Positions 47,722-60,809 of a DNA stretch of 64,000 nt are shown one piece after another. The notes below the pieces were generated by a model that saw only the letters and a program-made list of their open reading frames with translations, ran no database searches and had not been told where the DNA came from. Origin of the DNA: Deinandra increscens subsp. villosa (Eukaryota; Streptophyta; Magnoliopsida; Asterales; Asteraceae); assembly GCA_039602395.1 (NCBI GenBank), contig JBCNJP010000012.1:21704396-21768395 (forward strand). The letters are read 5' to 3'. Numbering within the stretch: the stretch's first letter is position 1; each line of letters starts with the position of its first letter. A program made the position numbers and the translations under genes.

Positions 47722-48049
47722 TGAAATTGCTTGAGCATGTGGATCTTCTACTTAGCCGTATAGATATCAATGTAAACGAGTAAAACACAGAGAGTAAATA
47801 CAACTGAGACTTGTATTAACCACAAAGACCACAAAGTACACTCAGAGAAAGTTATGACCCGGAAAACCCCTCAAATCTATACAAGACGAACTATTTATAT
47901 AAGCTGAAATACGTCTGGCCGAACCTCAGGTTCGGCCACAAGTTCGGACCTCCGAATCCCAGGTTCGCTGGGAGTTCGGACCTCAGCAATCTTGTATGTC
48001 TTGTCTTGTATTCGATACTTCACATGACGATCAGGACCATGTTCCAACA
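47722..48049 (-). repeat. TR-GAG LTR 2 (shared middle LTR)
   Basis: 328 bp, functioning as 5' LTR of unit 1 and 3' LTR of unit 2. It is followed on the right by the polypurine tract at 48050-48062. No target duplication separates the two units, so they are not two independent adjacent insertions. Confidence 0.92.
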
Positions 48050-48778
48050 AACTCCCCCTTGGCATGTGCAGTATCATCTCCTCTTAATAAAACTTGTATC
48101 TTGTATCTTCAATCAAACTCTTCCTCGATCTAGACGAAGAATTCAATCTTGAATACTTGATATTGCAACGTGTATAGCCTCTTTATCAACAACCTTCAGA
48201 AGACTTGAAGTTGTGATGTTCTCTTCCACTTAGAAACCTGCCAACATAAATAATCTTGGCGCAAAACGTCTCTTCGAGACTCCAAGATATTTTGATTTTG
48301 AAAATGATTTCGTAATTCGTGTTGATCAATCGAAAACAAATCAGAAACAAAATCTTTTTGACTTTTAGAAACTTTATATCAAAACACACCTAAAATCTTT
48401 TTGGTATTTTCTGATAAGAAAGTAAATGCCATACAGAATCAGACACTATTTTTGTCTTTTGTGAGAAAGATCACGACTTGGGATCATATTCGTCATAACA
48501 TGCTGAACTACACTTCAATTTCGATTATTGTAGCACATAAGCCATGTCGATTGCAGATATAATTTGTCCAACTTTAAACTCTGGCACAATCATACTCATA
48601 ACATCTGGATATGTTAAGGTATTAGTTAGATTTACAATGACCAGTGTACCCCACACTATCAGACATACTCAGATATGCTTTGCTTATCACACTTTGTGAT
48701 TTCATTAGTGATATTAATCACATAATGATTTTAACCATGATATAGTCAACTGTGTTCCATGCCAAAAGAAATTAGAAC

Positions 48779-49018
48779 GTTAAATCGTCTACCTTAAGGT
48801 CGATCTTTCGATACGCAGATAAGGCCTCGGATTTAACAAAATAAGAAAATAAAACAAGTTGAAGTTGTATAACTCAACAACAATCAGGTCGGTACTCCCG
48901 TACACGCAGAGAAAGTCCGATGAGTTATACGAAACACCAAAGAAAATAAAACAGAACGTCAAACGAACAACGATCAGGTCGGTCTTGTGGACACGCAGAG
49001 AAAGTCCGATCGTTTGAC
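48779..49018 (-). repeat. Three hairpin repeats with covarying stems, unit 2
   Basis: Same three hairpins as 43183-43422, offset by 5596 bp, with all stems intact. Confidence 0.8.
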
Positions 49019-49659
49019 AAAATAAAGAAAATCAAACAAGTTTAAATCTTTGCAAAATGAACACATGTATACACAGTGACTTCTCATTTTATTCTTCACA
49101 TATCTTTTACTTGATATATCATGAGATATGCATCAAGATGTTGTCCACTAGGTCAAGCATCAGATTTAGTGTATATCACATTCGTATACTTTCTGATTTG
49201 CCGAGCCTACCTTACACATCGATCAAATGGTCTTATGGCTTTTTCATCTATTTTATCCATGAGTCAGACGATGTCAGCCAATGTACCATCATTTCCCAAT
49301 CATGTCGGATACAATTTCTCATTTTTCAATGTTTTTGGCTTTTTGCATTTTTCAATGTTTTTGTCTTTTTCAAATTTCTCCCCCTAAAAATGACAATTCT
49401 ATTTATAGATTTTCATTTTTACGATTTGAAAAACAAACACTATTTTTGTATTTTTGCAAAAACAAACTCCCCCTCAGAATGAGACGGAGTGAAAAACCAA
49501 GAAAAATTGATCAACCAACACGAATACTTGCAGTTTAAGTCTTTTTGAAAAACAAAATTGATTTTGAAATCAGGTTAATTAGAAAAGATATTTCACAATC
49601 AGCAATTATCCAATCACTGAAAGGTCTTCTTGAAACACCTGTTGACACCAAATAAATCA

Positions 49660-52600
49660 TTAGTCGCTCTGGGATCGACCCGATGTAACATCGTCGGGTC
49701 GCCCGGTGTCTTCCACAAAATCTTTGTTGGCCTTGGAAACAACTTTTGGTTTCCAAATTTGTAAAATTTTCAATTTTTGATCAGAACCTGAATCAGACTC
49801 AACCGACGTACTTGGTGTAAACCAAGACGATTTACGATTTGATGTTATCTTCGGGGAACATGGTTCATCAAAAATTTGACCTTTGTTATCCACATATTTG
49901 GCAGTTTTGTGGATATATGCAGTCGTCGGACAATCAACAGCAAGATGTCCTGGTTGACGACATACATAACAAAGTCTTTCTCTAAACACATTTGAAAATG
50001 ATTTGGATTTTGAAAAACCAAATGAATGCTCAGAATCAAAATTGTCAAAAAAACCATCAGAGGAATCATACCTAGGAGATGGACTCCTTGAAAATGACGA
50101 TCTTCCAGAATAGTAAGTGAATTCCTTCTGAGATAGTGATTTCTTTGCATTCTTTGCTTTAGGAGCCTTGGCAACTTTCACCGGTTTCTTTGTTTGAACT
50201 GATTCATCCTTCACAACAAACCCCACACCTTTGTGTTTGGAACCTGATACCTTTGAAGTACTTGAGGAAGAACCCGAAGCTTCTCCCGCCTTAGCTTCGC
50301 TAGTAAATTTAGCCTTAATATCCTTCAATTTGTTCTTTTCAACCAAAACTTTGTCTTTTTCGGTTGCAGAAGAAAAACTTGAAGCAACCTTATCAAACAC
50401 TTTTTCATTCTCCAACAAAACAGATTTTGAAGCAAATTTTAGAGCATCACCCAACGGCTTTTCCTTCCTTTTGGACTTGGATTTGTTCTTCTTAGGTGGA
50501 GTAGCAAACTTGGAATAATCATGCAATTCATCTTTTGGATCAATCTGAGCAGCAGTAACTTCAGTTAAATCCACTGGTTGAGGAACCAAGTGAACATCAG
50601 CCTTCTGAGAACTTTCTGAACTCTGATCCTGCTTGTACAAAAAGTTTAGCATTGTTGGTGACAAATTACAATTTTTCACTTTCCGCTTCAACTCCAAAAT
50701 CTCCAGTTTTAAATCATTGATCTTTTGTTGAGCTTCAAAAACTTCTTTCTGTGACTTGATGAACTTTGCATTGAGATCATCATATTCATAAGTTTGTAAC
50801 TTTCGGATCTCACATTCAGCAAATAATTCTTCAAGAACACTTTCTCTCTTTTTCTTGTAAATCTCAACATCTTTAGTCAAAACTTCATTCTTGTCACGAT
50901 AGAGCGTATTCTCATCTTGAAGCATAGAAATTTTGTTCTGAAGCTTTTCAACAGTAACAGCAGTTGTAGCAATAAGAGCTGTAGCTTCTTCATACTTTTT
51001 CTGTACCGGATAACTTTTCTCAAACAGATTCTCAAAATCTTGAGCTGCATCTAAAGCTTCAGCTTTTGCTTTCTCACACTCTTCAGTCAAAGTGGCTTTC
51101 TCTGTTAAAACATCTTCATGAACATGAACCAACTCATAATACTTCTTTTGAAAATCTTCCAACTCTTTCTTTAACACCACTATCTCTTCAGTCGAAATTT
51201 GACGGCTTTGTTCAAAACTTGCAATCTCCTGAAACAATTTCTTACATTTAAGACATTCAACTTCTTCAACTTTTGAATTAGTATAAACTTGAGGTTGATC
51301 TTCTTGAACCAAAGATACACTTGAATAAGAATCAGAATCAGTCAAAATGCTATCATCATCAATATGACGAACTATCAAAGCAATTGCAGGTTTAGTATGA
51401 TTCTTTTTAGTTTCAGTATCTGCATTCCACGCAAATTCACTTGAATGTGGAAAAATATTGTTCCAATCATGAACAAGATTAGCAGATTTCATCTCAACCT
51501 TCTCAGCTTTATTTGGTGAATGATAAACTAGATGTGCATGTTGACCAGTCTTCAATTTATGATCTGCAGAACTTGGACATTCTAGAGCAAAGTGACCATA
51601 ATTTGCACACTTGTAACATTTTACCTTAGATTTATCCAAACCAATCTTACCCTCCTGATTCAATCTCTTCTTCCCAGTTCTGTTCAAAAATTTCTTCGTT
51701 CGTCGAACCAGCATTGCATACTGCCAATTTAGATCCATTTCCTCCAAATGATCATAATCAATCTGATCATACTCTTCATTTGCTAACTCAGCATTACTCA
51801 CAGCACCCGTGATAACACCAAAATACGAAGATACCAAAGCAGACATTAATGCATTATAATCATCAACAGTTTGAGCAGATAATGCACTAGGAGTCGAAGA
51901 ACTCGGAATTGAAACAGTACAACCAGCAGATGAATAACTTGAAGATTCAGATTTACCTGCCAGAAAGGCTGTTGGGGGTGCAGAATTAAGAATATTCGAT
52001 TTCCCAGCATTCATTGTAGAATCATTTTCACCATGATACATTGCAGGATTCTGAATTTGTGTAGGAAGAAACTTGTTCACCATCAATTCCATATCCCTAG
52101 CCTGAATTCTTTGAACTAAATCATTGAAAGACAATCCTTGAAAATCCTTGTCATGAGTAATCATCATAACATAATTCTCCCATTTTTCAGGTAGAGCTTC
52201 CAAAATCTTCTCTTTCATATCAGCTTCGTCTTTAGTAAGATTCACCAAGCGCATTTCACTCATCAGATGAGCAAATCTTGCAATCAGATTGGGAATCGTT
52301 TCATTCTAATAATGTTTGAAACTATCAAACTCTTTCTTCAAAACCTTTTGTCGACTTTTCTTGTACTGGTCATTGCCTTCACATCTTTTCTCTAAAGCAT
52401 CCCATAGACTTTTCGATGTGTAATTACCAGCAAATTGATGAAGTAACTCTTTAGGCAAAGCCATCGTTAAAGTACCATAAGCCTTTTTCTCTGCTTGATA
52501 AGCTTTCTTTTGCTCAGATGTCATTTTTCTTTGAAGAACAGGTTCACCGGTTTCATCTTTAGGATAAACATATTGATCAGTAAATGATAACCACATATCA

Positions 52601-52782
52601 ATGTCATTCGTGTCAACATATGCTTCGAACCGTTTAACCCAACTATGATAATCTTCCAACTTTAGCAATTTGGGAACTTTCTGACGTGTTCCAATTTCAT
52701 TATCATAGTTCATCATCGTTTGCATAGTCGCTTGAACTGAGTTTTGAATAGCCGCGAACGCTTGAAAATCGGACATTTTCAA
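49660..52782 (-). pseudogene. TR-GAG Gag, unit 2, same in-frame TAG
   Basis: Same 1041-codon frame with the TAG at 52306-52308. About ten amino acids differ from unit 1, for example VSSYFGVITGAVS against VFSYFGVITGDVS. Zinc knuckle 1 is CYKCANYGHFALEC, in which all Cys and His are kept but Arg became Leu. Both units share the stop, so it arose before they separated. Domains are as in unit 1. Confidence 0.9.
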
Positions 52783-52802
52783 AACACAGGTTACTATTTA
52801 CT

Positions 52803-53072
52803 CCGAACCTCGTCCGAACTTAATATACCCTCCGAACGTTCTCCGAACTTGATCCGAACTCAGAAACACCGTCCGAACTATCTCCGATCTCTCACCGAAC
52901 TTTGTTAACTCCGAATACTCTCCGACCCTTGTCCGAACACACACCGAACGAGAAAAATAGACCGAACGCACTCCGAACAAGCTCCGAACGAACACCGAAC
53001 TAGAACACAAACCGATCTTACTCTGAACTTGAGGTGCGGAGCGGTTACACCGAACGTTGAGTTCGGCCGAAC
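52803..53072 (-). repeat. CCGAAC motif array in the TR-GAG leader, unit 2
   Basis: Copy of 47207-47476 with one motif changed (CTGAAC). It lies between the PBS and the gag start. Confidence 0.85.
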
Positions 53073-53302
53073 GCGAAATTTCGGAAAAACTTGGAAAAAC
53101 TCACTGAACTCGACACCTCTCGAGCTGTAAACACTCAATCAACTGAAAACGAACAAACACAAACATTTTGGACGTGAATCATGATGCTCTGAACAAGAAT
53201 TTCGAGAAATGAAGATGAAAAACGAGTTTTGAAAGTCAAAAACGTGAATTTGAACTCGATAACTCGAAAAACACAGATCTCCGACTAGTAGAACAAACCA
53301 AA

Positions 53303-53315
53303 AGCTCTGATACCA
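53303..53315 (-). promoter_or_regulatory. TR-GAG primer-binding site, unit 2
   Basis: TGGTATCAGAGCT on minus directly downstream of the outer 5' LTR. Confidence 0.9.
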
Positions 53316-53317
53316 CT

Positions 53318-53645
53318 TGAAATTGCTTGAGCGTGTGGATCTTCTACTTAGCCGTATAGATATCAATGTAAACGAGTAAAACACAGAGAGTAAATACAAC
53401 TGAGACTTGTATTAACCACAGAGACCACAAAGTACACTCAGAGAAAGTTATGACCCGGAAAACCCCTCAAATCTATACAAGATGAACTATTTATATAAGC
53501 TGAAATACGTCTGGCCGAACCTCAGGTTCGGCCACAAGTTCGGACCTCCGAATCCCAGGTTCGCTGGGAGTTCGGACCTCAGCAATCTTGTATGTCTTGT
53601 CTTGTATTCGATACTTCACATGACGATCAGGACCATGTTCCAACA
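53318..53645 (-). repeat. TR-GAG LTR 3 (right end, 5' LTR)
   Basis: 328 bp, about 1% different from LTR 1 and LTR 2. Followed by ATGCT, the right target duplication. Confidence 0.92.
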
Positions 53646-53650
53646 ATGCT

Positions 53651-54092
53651 TAGGCCTATTAGGTTCAAACACTCTCATCAGGGTGTCCCAGGCAGGCATC
53701 TAGGTCCATAGGTTGATTTGAATTGATACGCAACCCCTGCCTGATGGAGACCTCAAATCACGGTGTTTTTCCCCTTCCAGTTACTACATGTCATATTGCT
53801 AGAAACTTAACCTCGACAAGAATACAAAAATCAGAGAAATCAATTTCCTATATGGAATGTAAGGCACCATTACTAGGAAAAAGGCTAGGAAGCCTCGAGT
53901 ATTAGTGCATAAGTGTGTGTTGTGTGTGAGGGATATTGTGAGTTCGAGAAGGCATGTCTAGAAGGCATCTATAAACAAATAGCAAAGTAAGGCATTCTAA
54001 CATGAGCTAGTCGTGTGGGACACCTAAGGTATAGTCTAAGTTATCCATTTCTAATAACCTAAATCCATATAGCCAAGGCTCTGATACCAATC
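53651..54092 (-). mobile_element. LARD internal region, copy 1 (continued), with PBS
   Basis: Resumes the LARD sequence after the TR-GAG insertion and matches 60367-60809. The PBS TGGTATCAGAGCC (minus) is at 54077-54089, next to LTR X2. The 60-codon frame 53723-53905 also occurs in copy 2 but has no domain; it may be leader. Confidence 0.75.
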
Positions 54093-56672
54093 TGTCACAC
54101 CCCAACCAACAGCAGAATACGTTGGGGCATGAGGATTGTTCTGATGCACATGACAACTAATATAGTTAATAAATTTAAACATGTCACTCATTAAATAATA
54201 ATAAAGTCTTACATCTCAAATGAAATCCAAACAATAATAAATAGATAATTTGTTTTTAAGGTCTTAATCTAGGTCCATATCATGTCCTATGCGTCCACAA
54301 ATAATCATTAGTTATGTCCTGTAACATGTACAACATAATAAAGTCAACTACTAGAGTTAGTGAGGAAACATAGGTTTAGTATAGAATGTAAGTGAAAACA
54401 TGCGATCTAACGTTACGTGAAAATTCATAAGTATGAAAGAACATGTAATGAAATAAAGGAAGTACAAGGGTAGTGCATAAACCAATCCTGACACTTAGGT
54501 TACCAATCACTCGACGCCAAAACCGGTCAAGTCAAGTGGAGACGTCATGACCCCAATAGATCTATTAATGGAACACAAGCTTTTTACAGTTAATGTTACG
54601 CGAATGATCATGAAATATAATGAAAGAACAACATGCGATATGACATACAGTTCACATACTAGCAAATCACACAATAACGAACAAGAATCGCATTTGAGTT
54701 AAATGAAAAATATATAGTATGAAAGTTCGATAAGTGTACATGTTACACCACCAAAATATATAACAAAAATGGGGCTATGAATACTCACCTGATAGCTAAG
54801 CATGTGAAAAATAACGAGCACCAACGCACGAGGAGAAAACTAACCTTGACAAAAACCTAGAGATTCGAATGGCCACAATTGTAAGACCAAGACGATCAAA
54901 TAACGGTTTAAATGATTGATTAGGGAAATATTAACTATTTATGTCAGAAATATTTTATTCGATGGCTAATGTTACTAAAAGACTCTTTTGTGAACATAAA
55001 TTGTAAAATTAAAAATCATTCAAAGTTTGGGGTTAAAACTGAAATTTCTTAAACTTAGGGGTTTGTTATGACAAATCACTAAAGTTTAAATTGAATTTTT
55101 TTTTCCAGAATTTAAGGTTCATTATATAATTACTAGACATCATAACAAATCTGGAATTTTCATATCTTTAGTAAAACTACACATTGTACCCTTAAGTTTG
55201 AATAATTACATAAATAGCCTAAAAGTTGCAATATTGCACGACGGTCATATTTAGACTTATGAAAACACTATTATACATATAAGCATCTTAGAAGTGTGTT
55301 GGTATGTTACATTTATTACGAAAGCGTTAGAATAGAAGATATGCAATAAAACGCTTACTTTAACGGGTCAAAACACGTATCTTCTAGGTTTTTGATAAAA
55401 ATTCAGCTTTGATGGTTTGGAAACATCATAATACATTTATGGGACTTATTAGAATAGACTAGAACCATTGGTAATTAGTAATTACAACTATATGTGATTT
55501 TCCCCAATTAAAGTGTGTTTTGAAGGTTTGACTTTTAACACACAGGGGTTTTTGGTTGAATACAGAAATTAGGTATTGTAGAGTACCAAAAAACAAGAAA
55601 CATTGATGAAGAAACTTACTTGTGAAAGTCAAAGGAAGGTGGTCAATTCGGAAGGTCAAACTGGAAAAAGATGACTTTTGAAAACTCCAACAAAAGGGCT
55701 TAGCACGAAATTAGTCGTTGCAGAAGATTGGACATGATTTATGAAGGCCATAACAACTGGTATTTATAAAGTAGATTTATTCTAGGGTTTTAAATTGGTA
55801 AAAGGAAAGTCTTGGAGAGAAAGTCAATATGTTTAAGTATGGAAACGAATCAAACTGATTAATGAATTCGAATTAAACATGGAATTGGCTTGGAGAATAA
55901 GTTACATAGAAAAAACGAGGCCTACAACGGGCTTGAAATGACAAAGTTGAGACCAAAATAATGTCGGCCCGAAGTTGGATTCGCAATTAGGTCGTGACCA
56001 CGAGACTATATAGTTTTGAAAAACCAGACTGGATCACAAATGCAGTGCGCTGCAATGGTTAGGGCGCTGATCTTAGTTCTGGAGGTTGCAGGTTCGATAC
56101 TATGGGCCTGCAAACATTTTCTTTTAATTTTTTTTCTTTCTTTCCTTTCTTTTTTTCCTTTTCGCTCGTTCTCCTTCATTACTTACCAGAATGACTTCAA
56201 ATTTGAAACACACTTACAAAATACATATATGAACATCATGAAACCATAAATTGTGATTTCCGAGATTCGCGGATCGTCAGTTAATTCCGAATTCACGCTA
56301 AAACCGAAAATCATTTCACTTTTGTTTTGTGTAAATCGATTATCTAAAAATTGAACGATTAATTCCTTTGACTTGGAAAATTATTATGAGACATTTAAAA
56401 GACTTCATTTGGACTAGTAAGCTAGTAAATACCTAAACTTCCTTTGATCATTGATAAAATGAGTACCGAGCATGCGTAATAATTGCGGAATGGATTTATT
56501 TTACGTTTTAAAGCGACTCTAATATACAAATAATATAAAATGATTTTGATTATAGAAAATAGTTAAGGATCATCTAAAATATTTATCCAAATGTTCAAAA
56601 TGATTTGATAAATGTTCCAAGCTGAAAGAAAACTCGAAACGGGTCGGGTTTGCTATACAGGTCGGAGGCGGA
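54093..56672 (-). repeat. LARD LTR X2 (middle LTR)
   Basis: Starts TGTCACACCCCAACC on plus. Its far end is set by the polypurine-type CTCCCCTACTTTAGGG at about 56682 (minus CCCTAAAGTAGGGGAG), which with the adjacent TTCGGGACGAAATT is typical of the end of plant Gypsy internal regions. The exact LTR end is not clear because no CA precedes the tract. It serves as 5' LTR of copy 1 and 3' LTR of copy 2. No gene. Confidence 0.65.
56037..56113 (+). other. tRNA-like module in LARD LTR X2
   Basis: Copy of 38625-38697. A box-like TGCAATGGTTAGGG starts at 56051 and B box-like GGTTCGATACT at 56091. Confidence 0.5.
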
Positions 56673-59600
56673 ATTTATAGTCTCCCCTACTTTAGGGAAT
56701 TTCGTCCCGAAATTAGTAGAGACTTACGAGACTAGAAGATCATAGTTAAAAAAACTTCACGAGAATTAAAGTTACCTCGAACCACCACGAGAAGGATATC
56801 ATGATGACATAAAGGTTTCACCAAAAGTAAGAATACGCTTTCGGTTACTGACTCTATAACGTTATATCCACTTCGACTAGCCCCAAAGGCCGACCCGGTA
56901 TTGATACAAGAGAGTTTGACATAGGTTTTGACACAACTAACGACCAGGGCCAGTCCTAGGTCCAACTCCCATCCCACCTCTGGAGCACCATTGATGTTTA
57001 TATATATGGTGTACCACAGCTAACCCGCCACATCTTTGATATCCATAAGTTTACTAGTCGCCTACGAAGGACTGCCGATACCAAAAAACACACAAACGAA
57101 ACTTGGTGAATGAAACAAGAATTGTGGTAGCCTGATGTAGACCGAATGACACCAAAAAGCTCAAGAATTGAAACCATGGTTTGAACCATTATTGAAATTC
57201 TGTACGATCCGAACATATTAACCATGAAATAATAACCTTAATCTCCCCTACTTTAAGAGCGAGACCACTAAGATATAGAATGTGAGGGGTGAGTGTAACA
57301 TGTACGATTTAGAAAAAAAATTAACGAACCCAAACTTGGCATCAAAATCAATGAAATCGTTCCACATGATAATGTGAGACCACATATTTTTATCAAGGTG
57401 ACGCGCCAGATTCTGGTGAGCCAGATGGGTAGCGACCCACATCTAATTCAATCGTATGTTGGAGCTAGCATCACACACAACTGACAGTCATAATATGTAT
57501 AGGCCTCGGGCTTTGCAAGAATAGTGAGTGATTGAAATATGTGATTTTGAGCATGCAAGTGATAAATGATCAAAATGTAAGAAATTGATGAATGATTAGG
57601 GAATGAGAAAGTGAAATCACAAACTGAAGCATGAGATTCAGAGAAAAGTTCTTTGATTAATGAATAGCCCACAAATAACAAGTCAATACTAATCAACACC
57701 AAAAGGATTGAGCAGAATGAAATGCGTCAAATGCCATGCATCGGGTATCATGAGTTGAAGACGTGATTCGAACCTCGTGAATACCATGGGTCGAATTACA
57801 TGATCCAGACATCACGAATCCCCCATTACATGTATGGAATATAAACCGAAGGCAATTTGAATATCGAATATCCCAAATTAAAAACGCAAATCAATCAGCA
57901 CCATCCAAATTTATATATTAGGTGTTGAATGACACAAGATAAATTCCTGGATTGCATAAAACAATCACTGGATAGCATGTGTCTAAACCATACATGGTGT
58001 ATTGAATGCCAAATCCGTAAATTGAACATAAGTCGCAATAATGAAACGAACAAAGTCATATTCATGATGTGATTTTTTTTGGTTTTAACAAAAATCAAAT
58101 TCATGAGGAGAGAATTTGACTACATGAATTCAACAATAAAATATGGATTCGTGAATCGATTTATCGAGTTAACAAAAATTCGAGTCCACGAATTAGTTAG
58201 CTTAAAGGGGAACATAAAAATAGACTATTGAGTTAAAAAAATCGAGTTCATGAGTTTAAATGACAAAAATGGGAGTCATGGATTGACTATTGAATCACCA
58301 AAAACCGAATCCATGAATCACGGATTAGGTAACAGAAATCAAGTTCGTGAAACGCCTGGTGAGTTGAAATCCATAAAACGAACAACGTAAATATATCCCC
58401 TTAAGTTTATTGTTTGACTAGCACGAGTTCCGTGATCTAAAATCAAAAGTGGAATTAGAGTGCATTCGAATATCACCAATGGGGGAAATCAACTTAGGAG
58501 TTGCAGCAGGAGTTTGTGAACAACATGAAAGCGACAAGATCAACCACAATCGTGGGTTCGAATGAGATGACCATTAACCAAAACAACCATACATTTGAAA
58601 AGGACTTTGATGTAACCGTGAGCCAAAAAAAACCATACCACTTGATAAAACATGTCTAGGAATCATGTCACCATGGAGGCGAAAATACTCTGAATGAAAG
58701 TGGCTCTCGTGGGTTAATTGTTTTTGGAATTCTGAGAGGGTGAGACGATAAGGTGACTTGCCACAGGAGTACACCAGATATAAGGTTGACGTGGAAGTCG
58801 ATTTGGTGAATGGGGGAAGACCCGATACATATTTAGGAGATTCTTGAACGAGTTGGATGTCTTCGATCCCCCTTTTCTTTATTAGGACCTTCCACATGTT
58901 GGGCCAGATTACACTAGATACTCCCTGCGCAAGTATTTGTGGGTTGCATGCCAGACAGGAGCTTGAGCCCACCGACTAGTTTATCGTCACTGATCCAGAA
59001 GACCTATTCGTTAGTGCATGGTTACGAAGGAATTTTAGACCAGCAGTAAAAATTCTCTAGGAGGAAATGTGTGAAGATGTTGTCAGCATGTGATGCTGAG
59101 GCATAATGGTTAACGAGTAGAAAGCATAGTATGAACGTGACTCAGGAATCAAAAAGAAGTTTAACTTATGCAAAAACTTTTGAAGTTGGACATGTAGGGT
59201 TGTTTACTTGAGAGTTCGTGAAGTCGTAGACTTGTAAACATGGAATCCCGTAACACGCAAAAGGCATAACTTAGGAGGCTATCGACGAGGAACTTACTAG
59301 ACATACAAACGACGAAGGGTTGATATGAGCATGTTTTGGAACAAATAGTTGTAGAACATTCATGCCTTTTAAAAAAAATATCGAAGGCGTGCAATATGCA
59401 GACCGATGAGATTACGGGAGGCGAACATGAAACATTTCCAATCGGGTGTTTTGAAAATCTGAGTGGCTAGTTTTACAAATTAAAGTTTAAGGTTGTGGGT
59501 TCGGGACACAACCAAGCGCAACCTGGTTACCCATGGTACACCCTTTGTGAATCACCACATTGGGCATTGGTACAACAAGTTAGGCTTGTGGTCCAGAACC

Positions 59601-60809
59601 ATGAGACGTTTTGTTGGGACCAAATGACTTGGCAAACAAGAGCGAAAATCATGACCAAAAATACGTACACGACTACATGTGAGTTCTATGGAACCTTGTG
59701 ATATTGGTTTAAAATGAGGTGGTACACCGGTGGTGGTCAAAACGAGTGATAGACATGCATTTGAATATCGCGAGGGAGATGCGCGAAGAAATTAAAGATT
59801 TGAAATGCAAATCGAGAATAAGATTGTGACATCATGGAACTCAGGGTGCCAATAAAATGCAAAGGGAAAACATATGAAATCGTAGGTAAAATATATCCGT
59901 AATTGTGTAATGTAAATCGTGATATAGCATATGAAGCAATACAACACAAGAGGGTTGTATGCAACCTTAAATTTTTAAATCAAGCACCAAAGAAACGTAG
60001 GTGTCAATAAAACCTTGTAAATAGTATGACATTCAAAGTGGTAAATTGATTGAATAAAAACGCAAGGGAGAGAATGTGTAAATCGTGAAAGTAGGTGTCC
60101 AATAACGCAAGCCACGAGAAAAGAAATGTGTCACGAAATTGACGAGTTGATGGAATACGAGGAATCATTATGTAAAACATGCATGTTGATAATCGTGAGG
60201 TTGTAAAACACAAAACATCAGGGTCGTTGAAAACATAAGAATTGATAATAACACGCAAAATACGAAATCATCTTGATTTGATAAAGCACAATGGAATGGC
60301 CATCGTCTCCTGATTGGAAAACTTCAACCGTGACTAATCAGAGTTGGTGGTTTCTAGCAGACATGCTTAGGCCTATTAGGTTCAAACACTCTCATCAGGG
60401 TGTCCCAGGCAGGCGTCCAGGTCCATCGGTTGATTTGAATTGAGACGCAACCCCTGCCTGATGGAGACCTCAAATCACGGTGTTTTTCCCCTTCCAGTTA
60501 CTACATGTAATATTGCTAGAAACTTAACCTCGACAAGAATACAAAAATCAGAGAAATCAATTTCCTATATGGAACGTAAGGCACCATTACTAGGAAAAAG
60601 GCTAGGAAGCCTCGAGTATTAGTGCATAAGTGTGTGTTGTGTGTGAGGGATATTGTGAGTTCGAGAAGGCATGTCTATAAGGCATCTATGAACAAATAGC
60701 AAAGTAAGGCATTCTAACATGAGCTAGTCGTGTGGGACACCTAAGGTATAGTCTAAGTTATCCATTTCTAATAACCTAAATCCCTATAGCCAAGGCTCTG
60801 ATACCAATC
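56673..60809 (-). mobile_element. LARD internal region, copy 2
   Basis: About 4.1 kb from the polypurine tract (about 56682) to the PBS TGGTATCAGAGCC (minus, 60794-60806). It is uninterrupted and holds the empty site of the TR-GAG array at about 60363. No coding domain found on either strand. A second polypurine-like CTCCCCTACTTTAAG is at about 57244. Confidence 0.7.

Larger units (their letters stand above)
42126..53645 (-). mobile_element. Tandem TR-GAG array: LTR-gag-LTR-gag-LTR, 11.5 kb
   Basis: Three 328-bp LTRs (42126-42453, 47722-48049, 53318-53645) enclose two internal regions with a unit length of 5596 bp. The outer ends carry the target duplication ATGCT (42121-42125, 53646-53650), and the other LARD copy has the empty site at about 60363-60367. 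The element is on minus. Each unit has a Met-tRNA PBS, a leader, gag and polypurine tract but no pol. It is therefore a non-autonomous gag-only LTR element, near-identical between units. Confidence 0.92.
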
